This document shows positions 48,306-60,321 of a DNA stretch of 64,000 bases, one piece after another. How positions within the stretch are numbered: the stretch's first letter is position 1; each line of letters begins with the position of its first letter. Both the position numbers and the translations under genes were made by a program. The notes below the pieces were generated by a model. It did not search any database and had not been told where the DNA came from. It saw only the letters and a list, made by a program, of their open reading frames with translations. The stretch comes from Cyanoderma ruficeps (taxonomy: Eukaryota > Chordata > Aves > Passeriformes > Timaliidae): positions 1,766,531 to 1,830,530 of the forward strand of contig VZDJ01000049.1 of the NCBI GenBank assembly GCA_008694505.1, written 5' to 3'.

Positions 48306-51300
48306 TGTGCCACCTCTCCCACAGCAGTTAACTGGAAATCCCACCAGAAATAATCCCAACTGACTCTCCAGGACACAAACAATTCAGCAACATTCCAGAG
48401 CGACAGATTTCAGGAACAAAAATAGTAGTTATTTTTTTAAAAAAATTATTAAAAAAAAAAAAGGCAATTTTTCAAACAGATTCATTCAGTCAGGCCTGGT
48501 GGGAGCCCAGAGTTTGTATCAAAAGGAAAAGTGTCTGAGGCAGTTCTGCTTTTGCTTCCAGCCCGGGCAGGAACTGAGAGCTCGGAGTGGATAATTGATG
48601 GAGGCAGGAGCCAATTAATCCCAGCAGACTGCATCGAATCAAACAGAGCAAGTCCATCACTTCAAACCCTCACCGAGAGGAATTCTGCTCACAGAACACC
48701 GAAGGAATGGCTCCAGAGGACGGTTTTCCAAGCAGACTTTCCAAATGTCCCTCCCTGAATAAAGGGAATATATCCCAGCTAATTAAAACAGCAGCTGAGA
48801 GCAGGAATTAAAACTGGGCTGCTGAGGGTGGGGGGGTTTGAATGTCTAAATCAACCAACAAAGTGCTCGTCTGGTAGGGTTTTATTTTAATAGATGTGCA
48901 AACCTAATCCCAAATTCAGGATCTTGGATCATCCTTCTTCAGTTTATCAGGATTCCGTAGATAAAACTTATTTATTGCTCAGCTAGTTTGAAATATTTGA
49001 AGGATTCTGGAAAGTTGGCCTGGAAATGGAGTTGAACTATGTGGAGGATTAAATCTACGAACACAAACAAAAGCCAATCAACTGTCAAATTTCCGGGTAT
49101 TTAACAACTGCCTTGTTAAAAATCTCTGTAAATCACACAGGTCTGCTTTGAAAAAGAGAAATTAATCCTTCAGCTGGGGTTTAAGTTTTAAAAGGGACAG
49201 TTTGGTGACAAAAATCAACTGTTTCAACAGAGAGGAGACGAAAAAGAGGAGCCATTTCCCATTTTTAGTCACCACAGATCCCCAAAGCCGTGAGCACCCC
49301 TCATGAACCACCCCAAAATCCCATTTAACCCCGTCACACAAAACCTGGGAACACTCTGAACCTGGGAAGGGAGAGGGAGGTTCACCTGAGCTCCTTCTCT
49401 CCAGGTTAAAAAAATTCCCAAACCCTGCCCGGGTCAGGATTTGGGGATTTTTGGGCAGTGATTCCCAGGCAGGGGATGCTCCAGACATCCCAAATCTTTC
49501 CGATAAATGAGAGTGGAGCCCAGGCAGAGGGATGGGATAAGGGAAACCTGCAGCATCACGTGATGAGAAAAACCATAAATGAAGAGCAAGAAAAAAAAAA
49601 AAAAAAANAAAAAAAAAACCACAAAAAAGCCCTAAACAAAACAAAAAAGAAATGATTTCTCCAGATGAGCCCCGATAGCTTTGTGAGCACTGCCAGTCCA
49701 CGAGCAGAGATTTTTATTAGCAACAGCTCTAATAAGAGGCAGCTTAGACCTCTGCCTCCTATCAAGGTGGAGAAAATGATTTTTCCTTATATTTAAAAGA
49801 TTATCACTTCCTATCTCATCTCTTCTTATTAAGTTTACAGCAATATTAAAACAAGATTTGGGTGAATAAAGGACATAATATACTCCAAAATAGAGAACGT
49901 ATTCTTTGGAGCATTATAAATGCTCCTGTCTGCTTGAATGGAATTTTAATGGAACAAACCCATCTTTCTCTGAGGAGAGAAAAAAAAAAAAATCAAAAAA
50001 AAAAAATAGGCAGAAAATATTCTCCTTTTCCAAAGGCTTCATTAAAAAAAATCTTGTTTTACAAGCACAGATCACTCTGAACCGAGGGACTATCAAAGAA
50101 CTGCCTGTAAGAGATTAACAAATCACCTCTGGTCATTCTTTCCAGCAGCCAGAACGTTTCACAAATGGGAAAAAAAAGGCATTTAGGGGGATAAAATAAA
50201 TTCCTATTTGATATCAAATGAAAGGAAAAGCTGATTTTGTCACCTCTCTGTGCATTTTGCTGCTTTGGATCAGCAAGGCGAAGGAAAAAGGAGAGGTTTG
50301 TGAGGTGAGAAAGGGAATTTGGATTGGGAATGGGGCTGGGGGATGGGAAAAACTGCCTGACAAAAAGGCCAAATCCTGAGGAAAAAAACCCCAAAAAAAC
50401 AGGGAAAAGCTCTGTCCCAGCCTCTGCATTCCCTCATTGCCCCCAAAACGGATCCATTTTGTCATGGAGCAAAAATGGCATTTTCAATTTGATATCTGAA
50501 TTCCGTAACCGGAGAAAACGTCTTTTCCCAACAAAATTCCTGGAGGTTTTTCCCATTTTTCTGTTTGGTTGGGTGTCACTGCAGGGCTGTCCTTCGTACT
50601 GGGGTAGAGGAATGCTATGATTTACAATTAAATTACTATTTAACAATTACACCATAATAATAATTAATTACTAATTGTTTTTTTAACGGGCACAATTTGT
50701 TTAAGAGCCTGGAGCTCAGTTTTTATCCTCCTGGGCACTGTTTTATCCTGTTTTAAAATTCCAAATTAAGGGCAAACTTTCTCCAAACCCATCCTAAATC
50801 CTGCAGCGAAACTATAAATTAATCACCCATCAATCTGTCTAACACGCACAGATATATATAGAAATATTTCATTACACTTCATTTTTAAGCCAGATTTAAC
50901 AGGAATATTCCTGTTTCCTTACGACATTAATTCTCCTGGAGATATTTTGGATGGTACCGATCACCAAGTTGGAGAATTTTCCCTCAAGCCTTTTTTAATC
51001 CTAAATTTTAGGGCTGCTTTAAAGGAATATTGCTCCGTTTTCATTTGTTAAAATACTACTTTGCTGAAAAAATTAAGTTTTCAGAACTAAACGCGGTGAG
51101 TTTTTTATATTTTGGATTAATTACTCTGAGGGACAAAGCGGGACCAGCTCCATCATCACCGAATTAAAAAGTTTGTCCGCAAAAATCCTCGAACAAACCC
51201 AAGAACTCTCGCCCGTAAAATGCTTCTATTTAAGTATAATTAAGTATTTAAACACTTTTATTTTCTCCATAAATAGAGTTGCCATAAATACTCCGGAATT

Positions 51301-53991
51301 TCACAGGGACTTCGCACAAAGCACAATTGTTTCCAAACTATTCTTTCCCTTTCTGCTCCAAAAACCAGGAGCAAATTTAGGACCATTTACAACAATTCCT
51401 GAAGAAATATCAGTTAAAAATAATAATTAATTGTTGTTTTTTTTCCAATCCAACCAAGGAGTTTTTAAGCTCCAGCTGAGCTGCACTCAGTTTTGTAATT
51501 GATTTTTTTTTTTCTTGTAACAACCATTTCTCCGTGTGTGTTATTCCAGGAGATTTGCTGGAACAGGGAAAAAGTCTTTGGAATTCCAGGAGCACAGAAA
51601 TTCCACTTGAGATCAATAAATTCCTATTTATTGAGGAGCTTCAGGAGTTTCCCCGTCCCCATTCAAGGATCCTTTATAAGGAGCAGCTCGTTTCTCCCAC
51701 TGCAAATTCCCTCCTCATTCCTTCAGGAAAAAAAAAACAACTGAGGATCATCTTAATGCTACTGCCCTCTGCTGCTCCTGGATTGGGGACAGGGAAAAAA
51801 TTCCTACCCCGGGATTCATTTGTGACTGAGCCACTCAAATAAAGGATTGCAGTGTATTTAAATCCAGGATAGTCCAGTGGAATTAATTATACACGATTTA
51901 AAAATTGCATTAGATGGTTCTTGTCTTATTTTGGATAATTTAAATATCTGTGATTTAATGATATTTTAATATCTGGACAAGAAGTCCCTGCTGAGCGCTC
52001 TGAGGATATTTATCCATCCTGGTCAATGAAATAAAGTTGAATTTTGAGAGGTTTGAATTGCTTCGAGGGAGTGCCAATGGATCCCTGCCCCAGACTGGAA
52101 TAAAAACACGGGAATAAACAGGTCTGGGAGTGGAAAAGTTTGAATTAAAGAAGTTGATAATATTGATTTTTGGGCTAATATATTCAGTTTGGGATTATGT
52201 ATTGAGTTTTAGGATAATATATTCCGTTTTGGACAACAGTGTGTTATTGAAGCCGTCAGAGGCAAAGTTCAGGAAAAGAAAATGCAATTCCTGCTCCATC
52301 CCCAAACCTCAGCAAACAGCAGGAAATGTGGGAATGGGATCCCTGCCCTCCCTCCAGAGGGGTCTCAGAGCATCCCCTGGATTCCAGACTCACCTATGTC
52401 CACAATTATAAAAAACCACAACCTTTTTTTTATTTTTTTGGGAAAAACAACGTGGCAGCAGCAACGCTGCAGATTTATCTCCAGGCAGATCCTACAAAAG
52501 CTCTTTGCACTCGCTGGTTTTTCCCCTGCCAAACCCAGCCTGGGTTTTCCTGCCTTTTCCCACTCCCCTACAGCGAATTAAACCCTGCAACTGTCCCCAG
52601 CTCTTCATTCCTGCAGCAGAACAAATCACTGGCTCTCCCTGAATACACACAATCCTGTTTTCAAATGTAAAGAACATCAACTTTTCCATTTCAGAACCAG
52701 GCAATAATTAAAGGCCATTTCCCTGGTGCCATTTAATTAATCCCTAAATTGGAGAAGCGCTGCCTGTGAGGGTGTATAACGTGGAATGGCTAAAAAACAG
52801 AATTAAGGGATGGGAAACTTCTGGAATTGTCCTGGTTTTTATATCCTGGGTGTATCCCTGAGGCACAGGACAACTGAACATTTCCTGGGATGGTGCAAAA
52901 TTCCAAGGAAAAAAAGGATGGAAGTGGAGAAGAAGCAGGGCAGGTAATCAGAGCAGACAAATGTGAAAGTTTCTGGTGATTCCTGAGGATAAAACGCAAA
53001 GAGCAAAGGGAAAAAAAAAAATTCCCACTTTTCTGAGGTTTCAAGGCTCAGCTAATGTGAAGCTTTAATTATTTTTGCAGTTTGGGGTTTTTTTTTTTTA
53101 TTAAACGTGCACTGAAATACGAAACTTCCAGCTAATAGAACACATGTGGAGGTAGACAGAGCTCCTCTGGAATGATTTCATTCATTCCATGGCCAGGGAT
53201 GCCAGAAAAACAAAATCTGAGCTCAGAGCAACCACCAGGACAGAGAAGACGAGAGGGGAAGGAAAAGTTACGATCAGCAAGTGGCAAAATTCTGCAGAGA
53301 AGCCAAGATCTGGTGCCTGAACACCTCCGGCACCTCGGAGATTTCCCTGCTCACATCTCCTGGAAGGTTTCTGCTGTTTCCTGCTTCGTTTCCCAGGAAC
53401 TCCCCAAATTCCTGCTTTGTGAACCTTTCCCTTGCAATTGGGACGGAAAAGCTGCAGCAGCACCAAAGCTCACCTGCCCAGGGGAACCCCCTGCACCTGC
53501 TGTGAGCACAGAAAACCACGGAAAACAGGAATTTTCACTGGGAATATTCACAGGGAATGGCCAGCAGCCCAGCTCAGATTCGGTTTTTAGTGAGGATATA
53601 TTTATTATCCAGCTGAAAACACTGAGACACAGAAGCCCCACGTCATTCCTGATTATCCACATTCCTGTATCCCTGAATTAGGCTTCCAAACATCCGGGAA
53701 AAAGCCTGGAAAACAACGGACAGGTGGGAAAACTCCAGGAGTTTTCTTGGAGCAGCTGACTGGGAGCTGCTGCTTTGTTCTGGGTTTCCCTGCCCTCATC
53801 CCAATCCTGGTGCCCAGGAAAAGGGATCAGTCCCAGCTCCCAGCCTTAAACCACCAGCAGGGTTTAGCTGGACTCGTTTAACTCCTGCTCCTGGGCAGTT
53901 CTGGGGGCTCAGAGCTCCCCTCTGCTCCCCCATTATGGGAGTGCTCCTCATCTCCCCCAGCTGCTGCTGAAGTTTCAGCAATTAATGCTAA
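48306..53991. other. 5.7-kb intron stretch, no supported feature
   Basis: Contains homopolymer A/T runs (48420-48465; 49591-49618, with one N at 49608; 49981-50007) and AT-rich parts around 50620-51120 and 51840-52000. No gene or named repeat. Confidence 0.5.
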
Positions 53992-54074
53992 AAATCCCCA
54001 TTTCCCACTAAAAAAATCCCCATTTCCCACTAAAAAAATCCCCATTTCCCACTAAAAAAATCCCCATTTCCCAG
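53992..54074. repeat. 22-bp tandem repeat, nearly 4 copies
   Basis: Unit contains ATCCCCATTTCCCACTAAAA with a run of six or seven A's; copies are almost identical. Confidence 0.92.
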
Positions 54075-54834
54075 CAAATATTTCTGGAGGAGCTGAGGGC
54101 TCCTGGGAACAGCCCTGGCAGCTCCTGGCTGGTGATGCTCGAGGCACTGAAGTTCTTTCACACCAAAAGGCAGCTGAGTGAGTGAAGAAAAAGCAAAAAC
54201 CCAGCACTTCATCCTTAGTTTTAACAGAAGTTGAAAAGCAGAGCTCAGAGCACAGTTGGTTAAAAAAAAATCCCTAAAAATCAGATGTTAAACTGATTTC
54301 CCATCCACGGGTGTGTACAGCCAACAACCACTGAGGCAGGAGCAAGGTTATCCCAAATCTGCTGTGCTGAGTGATAGTACAGACAGATAAATAACATGAT
54401 TTAAACCCCAAAAAAGATAATTGATCACGGTTTTCTGCCCTAACTCACACCTGTGACACAGCAGGCACAGACACGGGGACACACAGATTTCCACAGGAAT
54501 AGATAATGCAAGGGGAAAGGGAGGTTTTAATTACAAACACATTCAATTTAATCCATGTGCCATTCTCAGAGAGACACAAAGCCAGCCAGTCCTGTGAGGA
54601 GCTGTAATTTGAACAGCAATATTTCACAGAGAAGGAAAAAAAAACCCAATAAGTACCAAAATATCATCCCCAAAAAATCACCTTTCCAAGATTCACTTCT
54701 GTAGATGCAGCCCTGAGCAAAGAACATTTCCAGGGGTTTATTTTCTTGTTTAAATCCAAATATTGCAAAGTTCAGGGTGCTGGGGGCTCCTCTGAGCTCC
54801 AGACCCTGCTGAGGGCAGAGCCTCCATCCCGGGC

Positions 54835-55080
54835 AGGATCCCAGATATCTCCCAAATAATTCACATTCACCAAGAACCAAACAATCCCTCACACTCTGAT
54901 TCAGTCATTAGTGCAGAACAGAGCTAAAAATCCCTTCAATATTTGCTTGCTGCTGTTTTCTTAATCCACTAATAAATTCCCATTTCCTAGCAATGGAAAT
55001 CCTGCTGATGGCAGGGCAGGATCCCAGACGTCTCCCAAATTATTCACATTCACCAAACAATCCCTCACACTCTGATCCCT
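54835..55080. repeat. Dispersed 65-bp direct duplication
   Basis: GCAGGATCCCAGA followed by TCTCCCAAAT and CAATCCCTCACACTCTGATC-like sequence occurs at about 54833-54902 and again at about 55016-55080. The two copies are separated by about 115 bp of unrelated sequence. Confidence 0.85.
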
Positions 55081-55668
55081 CTGAAGCTTCTTGCAGGATG
55101 TTTTTTGGGCTCTGTTTTAGCAGAACTCAACGTTTCAAGTGTGTCCGAGATCAAATGTGAGCAGCTCTGCTGCACCTGACGTGGGAACGCTGAGAATCCT
55201 GAGCTCAGGGACTCCTCATCCCAGGAAAAGCCGCTTTTCCTCACCTCGTCAAACCTCCTCATCAACAAGAACAGAAGCAGATCTGCTTCTCTCAGGGCAG
55301 CCATGCCATGAAAAAGGATAAAATGTGAGAAAAAATCATGAAATGTTGGGTTCCTGGGGACTGGGGACACATCTGGGGACAGAGGGGAGCTGACAGGAAC
55401 AGCCCGTGCACTCTGTCCTCAATCCAGCTCCTCCTCGGGCAGGGAAGGGGCCAGAGGAGGGAGAAAACAGAGGGAGAAAACATCCTGCAGGAATGATGAA
55501 CCAAGCTGGGCCAAACATGAAACATTTTGGCCACGTTTTATCCTTTGGTGAGTTATTTATTTCACCAGAGCGGGTTTCACTCTAAAACAGGCACTGAAAA
55601 CAGGGGATTATCCCAAGGCTGCATCAGACACCAAGGAAAACGCTGTTAAAATCCAACCCTGCTCCTAC

Positions 55669-55713
55669 CTGCCCGTCCTGACCCACGTGGACTTGGTGTA
55701 TCTGCAGGTTTCC
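55669..55713 (-). CDS. BANP: BANP 45-nt micro-like coding exon
   Basis: Fifteen codons reading GNLQIHQVHVGQDGQ, phase 0 at both ends. The acceptor is preceded by a clean pyrimidine tract ending TTTTCCAG and the donor is CAG|GTAGGA. The peptide is the expected continuation of the BANP tail after ITQDSE. It is the third unit of the short exon repeat described for the neighbouring exons. On its 3' side the next exon lies 45.7 kb away, which is the largest intron in the window, so this short exon depends on correct definition next to a very long intron. Skipping would remove 15 residues without changing the frame. Confidence 0.95.
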
Positions 55714-57844
55714 CTGGAAAAGGAGAGAGGGGACAATCAGCACAAGTTTGGGATTCGAAACCTGCAAAAAAAACTCTTTCGATCTGAAGGAAATCCAGGA
55801 ATTTAGGAAGTTTTGCTGAAGGTTCTTTAGGCAATCCAGCTCCAATCAGCCTCAAAAACAAGGAACCTTCACGCCCGGCGTGTTTTGCTTTTGGAAGTTA
55901 CTGGATAATCTGTTTTCATGCAAAATTTTTCTGAGGTAAAACTTTTGGTTTTCCTTCTTTATATGAAGCTGCAAATTGAAATCCAACCCTCACTAACCCA
56001 GAATTAGCAACATAACACTTTTACAGGGCTGCAGAGCTATTGACTCTTTGCTTTCTATTTTATCCTCATTCCATACTGAAAACCAACACAGTTCTATTGC
56101 AGGGATTACATCTCTAACAACAAAAAGGGAAAAAAAAAATCTCAATAAATCAAAGCCTTTTAAGCTCTGAAGTCCAATAAGGAAATCTTTATGACATGAA
56201 GTTTTTATTCACATGCTCACAGATGTCTTTCCAAGAGTACACTTGGATTAAGGGAAGGCAGCTTCCCAAAAGAGCCTTGCAATGAAACAGCACATTATTA
56301 GAGGACAAAATCCCAATTTTTGGGCAGTTCCTGTTGCTGGCAGCTCCCCTCTCACTTGTGTACATTGTCATCAATTTTGAACCAGATGTTTTCATCTGTC
56401 GGGGACAACTGCAGCCTTTGAAAGTCCCCCAGAGAAGAAGAGCCAAAGGATCCAGGGTGTGCTGGAAGCTCGGGATCCATTCCAGCAATTCTCTGCTGAA
56501 TCAGCACTTCTGCAGTGCTTCTTTACCCAAAAAAACTCCTCCAGTTTTATGGCAGCACCACAAATGGCAGCCAGGATATTTTAATCCTTTCTTCTCTCTC
56601 TCAAGGCCTGACAGGCCCTTCAAAGGACAAGCCTTTAACTATAATATTTATAGAATTTTTATGATAATATTTGTCCTCCAGTAGCTGCCTGTGTTAACAA
56701 TATTCCTTCACAAAGTGGTTTTATGAGCTGTGATTTGGGTTCTTTGGACAGGGATGAAACCAACCCAGGCAGATCCACTTCCCAGAGAGGGAAAAACCTT
56801 GACAGGGAAATGGGACAGGTTCAAATTGTTGCCTTTATTAATCTTCGACCTGATTTTTCTAGTCCTTCTTCACTTAAACAAAGGGCACAAGAAATCCAAG
56901 AGCAGTTCCAGCAGTCAGGAGATTTTTAAATCACCAACAACTGCAGCAAATACACGGGGAAATCCACCTGGATTTGGGAGCTGAGCCAAAACTGGAGGGT
57001 TTAGGATTGAATTTATCCATTTCCAGTTATCCAGATGCATTTATCCATCCAATTCCACTGAACTGTTTTTCTGGGAAAAAAATTAAGAAGTGCAAATACT
57101 GCAGTGCTTGCTCAGGAATGAAGGGTGAATTCATCCTGGAATATTCCCTTATTAAATGGTGGCTGAAGGTTTCTCCAACTGCTGCTCAACCATTAGAGGC
57201 CCTGAGTGCTCTGACCACGTTTAGTTCATCAACCTAAATAGAACAATTTCATTTTTAAGCACCTGGTTTCCTATTGAACCCTGTCAGTACTAAATTTCCA
57301 GAGATCATCAGCCTTATGCAGCAATTAGCACACACTGAGCTGTTTGGGCTGGTGAGGGAGGGAAAAAATAAAACAGTAAAATAAATATTAATAATAATAA
57401 TAATAAGGAAAAACCTGCCACACCAACAAAACCCCAGAGACAGAAAGCAGCAGGTTCTAAACCACATTTTCTGCTGGAGTGTTCTTACCACGTTTAGTTC
57501 ATCAACCTAAATATAATAATTTCATTTTTAAGCACCTGGTTTCCTATTGAACCCTGTCAGTACTAAATTTCCAAAGATCATCAGCCTTTAGCACACAGCA
57601 ATTAGCACACACTGAGCTGTTTGGGCTGGTGAGGGAGGGAAGAAACAAAACAATAAAATAAATATAAATAATAATAATGAAAAAAAACCAACAAAACAAA
57701 ACACACACACACCAAAAAAAACCCCACAAAAAAACCCCCAAGAAACCCCAGAGACAGAAAGCAGCAGGTTGTAAACCACATTTTCTGCTGGTCCCACATT
57801 TTCTCATTCTCACCCAGCTCAGTCCCAGCAGGAGTTTTGCTCAC
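55714..57844 (-). other. BANP: BANP intron (2.1 kb) with tandem duplication
   Basis: Lies between the 63-nt and 45-nt exons, with canonical GT...AG ends. The region 55714-57210 shows unique-looking sequence with no recognised element; 57214-57802 is a two-copy tandem duplication, listed separately. Confidence 0.9.
57214..57802. repeat. ~270-300-bp tandem duplication between two BANP exons
   Basis: Copies start with CCACGTTTAGTTCATCAACC at about 57216 and 57489 and share CACCTGGTTTCCTATTGAAC, TGTTTGGGCTGGTGAGGGAG and CCACATTTTCTGCTGG. Differences lie mainly in the A-rich middle: the first copy has an (AAT)n run near 57390-57408, while the second has an expanded A/C-rich segment with a short CA run near 57700-57712. 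The right copy ends about 40 bp from the 63-nt exon. Confidence 0.93.
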
Positions 57845-57907
57845 CTCGCTGTCCTGGGTGATCTGGACCTGCTCTCCCTGGGGCACCTGGGCTATGTGGA
57901 GATGACC
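57845..57907 (-). CDS. BANP: BANP 63-nt coding exon
   Basis: Twenty-one codons, phase 0 at both ends, beginning GHLHIAQVPQGEQVQ and ending ITQDSE. The sequence is essentially identical to the BANP tail I remember from mammals, which makes the assignment secure. The acceptor follows a T/G-rich tract ending CCCACAG; the donor is GAG|GTGAGC. The peptide continues the preceding exon's QVQV directly as in the known protein. Being phase 0-0 and a multiple of three, it can be skipped without a frameshift. It resembles its neighbours at the peptide level: a hydrophobic-x-I-x-Q-V core followed by G-E and Q-V-Q, as if the tail grew by exon duplication. Its molecular role within BANP is not known to me. 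Confidence 0.96.
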
Positions 57908-58419
57908 CTGTGGGATCCACAACAAAACAAAACACCAAGGAGCATCAGAGGAAAATCACGGCTGCAGGGAGCAGCTCCTGCCCCGGAGGCAGCAGAGCTC
58001 CGTGGGCAGAAACAGAATGTGTAAGGAAATCGTGGAGGAGCTTGGAAAAAAAAAAGCCAAGTGCACCTGTACTGCCCCAGCTTTGGGTGGAAATAAAAAC
58101 AGAGGGACTTGGACCAAAGATTGGTTCATTTCCACTTCAGGGGGAGGAAAACAGGCACCATCATCATCACAAAAAATAATAATATCTAAGAAGTGCATTC
58201 TTCTATTGCCTTTTTGACTGGTACACAAAGCCTTGGGCTGACTTGCTTTGTGGACCGAAACTTTAATTCAATTTAAATATCTGGAAAACTCAGTTTTAAA
58301 CCAGATATAGCAACACTAAATATTTCCAAGAGTGACGTTTCCAAAGGTATCTCTTATCCACCTGGTTTTGCTCATCCACTGGAGCACAGACCACGCTGAG
58401 GACCCTCAGGGGATTGAGA

Positions 58420-58487
58420 TCGGCAGGAAATAGTTAACTTGAACAATTAAATTGATGAGATTTGGCAGGAAATCATTAATTTGAACA
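58420..58487. repeat. Short ~50-bp imperfect tandem repeat
   Basis: GGCAGGAAATAGTTAACTTG and GGCAGGAAATCATTAATTTG head two imperfect copies. Confidence 0.7.
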
Positions 58488-58689
58488 ACTCCCCAGATTT
58501 ATACTGGTGAGAATCTGCCCTGATGGTTTCAATGCTGTGATTTTTGGTATTGCTGCCCATTCCCACCACTCTCCTGCTGCCATTTGAAGGAGAAGAGTGG
58601 CTGGAATTCCTTGTGCATCCTGCCCAGCCACTGTGATTTACCTGAGGGGAGATTGGATTCTAAATAACCTCCTGGAGCTTTTATAAAGC

Positions 58690-58945
58690 TTTGTGTTCAT
58701 TTTAATATGCCTGCATGAGATTAAAGATAATCATTTGGAATTCTGTCAAAGGGCCCTCTGATTTTATAACACAAGAACAATTGCCTGTGATTTTCAAAGA
58801 CACACAGATCCCTCTATTTCCAACGGTTTCATTTCCTTTGGAAGGAAACCGGCTATTTATAGGGAGAAAAACCACACTGCAAGTGTCCCTCTGACAATAG
58901 GGGCTGGAGAGAAAATTAGAGCACTGCCCAGCCCGGGGGGAGATT
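58690..58945. promoter_or_regulatory. Candidate conserved element with a MEF2-type site
   Basis: Repeat-free block with CTATTTATAG at 58853-58862, an exact match to the MEF2 consensus, preceded by TTTCCTTTGGAAGGAAA, an imperfect palindrome. Constraint and function are inferred; no comparison was possible. Confidence 0.25.
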
Positions 58946-59720
58946 AAAATCACTTTCCCTCCTTCACGTCCAACTCTCAGCCCTCCCAGGAAAAAGATGG
59001 AATGTTCAGGAGATCCTTTTATGGCGGGTTTTTACCTGGATTCCACAATTTGAAGGATAATTAGGATGTCCAGGTCTTTTAATAGGGCAAGTTTTTATCA
59101 CTTCCATCTGTAAACAAACCAGCTGTTCTATTAAAGTCATTCATTTCATGTAATTTTCCTTTCTATCTTGTCTTTCAAGTACTTTGAAAAGTACTTTTCG
59201 GGCATCAGGTGAATCTCACCCACAGAGCCACGTGAAAATCCGCTTTTAAAATCTGCACGGAACTCAAAAGCCAAAGAAATTCCCAGGATAATATCGAAAA
59301 GTTACGGCAAAAGTGAAGTGGAGAAGGAGGATTTCCACCTAGTTCCTGCACAAAGAGAATTATTTCACTGAGGACGCTTTTTAAAATTAATTTCAATTTC
59401 AAACAACCCTCGCAGTGCCCTGTGGGACACAAGAATTAAATTTTTTTTTCGGAGTACACTAAAACCACAGATAAAAACCATCAGGCCTGAGTGGTGGTGG
59501 GAGTGTCAGGCTTAAAAAATGTCAATATTTAGAACTTTCACTGATAGACGCAGAGCTAAACAAACACACACGGGAAGGACTCAGCTCCCAGATGTTCAAA
59601 AGTGCCTGAGAATGCAGTTTTACAGGGAAACAAATAAATAAACGTAATTTTGGTGTGGAAGTCACAACCTCTGAAGTGGAAATCACTAAGTAAACACAGC
59701 CGGGAGAAGGCTGATAATTC

Positions 59721-60085
59721 CCTCTATATAATATAGATATTATAGATATTATATATAGTAATACAATATAATGGTAAATATTATGGGTAATATAGAATGG
59801 TATAACATATACTATATAATATAAAGTATATAATATATGATAGCTTTTACAATAGATTATGTTATATACTATATATTATGTATTATGTATTAGATATTAT
59901 ATTGTATATTATATATTATATACTATATATAATATAGTATATACAATATATATTATATATAATGTATAATATATAATATATATTAATTTTCTATTATATA
60001 TAATACCATATATACTATACATTATGCATTATAGATTATATATATTGTATACTATATATTGTACACTCTATATTATCTATTATAT
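59721..60085. repeat. Long A/T tract (TATA-type)
   Basis: About 360 bp made almost only of A and T, with ATATTATATA-like steps and many short inverted repeats. It ends about 235 bp from the donor end of the upstream BANP exon. Confidence 0.9.
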
Positions 60086-60321
60086 AAATAGAATAACCAA
60101 AGTGCATAACTTTGCACTGATTGTCCGAGGAAATCCTGCACGGAATTTTTTTGTCAAATGATTTAATTTATTTTTTTCTTTTCCATACGCCTCCAAGGGT
60201 TTATTTTCTGGAAACATGAAGTGCTGGCGGGTTACGATTTCAGAACCCGACATCACACTGCAGCTGGAGCAGAGTTCTGGCTGGTTTGGAGGGAGGGATT
60301 TAGGAAAAATTGAGCACATAC

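Larger units (their letters stand above)
9928..55668 (-). other. BANP: Giant BANP intron (45.7 kb)
   Basis: Bounded by AG at 9929-9928 and GT at 55668-55667... on the minus strand, with good consensus at both ends (CCGCAG acceptor, CAG|GTAGGA donor). It separates the 45-nt and 144-nt exons. I find no nested protein-coding gene: open frames inside are short, overlap repeats or show no family resemblance. It contains most of the CR1 fragments and tandem arrays listed separately. Confidence 0.9.
57908..60321 (-). other. BANP: BANP intron (2.4 kb) with AT-rich tract
   Basis: Canonical GT...AG ends. It contains a short local duplication at 58420-58487, a motif-rich block around 58690-58940 that looks like non-coding constraint, and an almost pure A/T tract at 59721-60085. 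I see no other gene or transposon in it. Confidence 0.9.
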
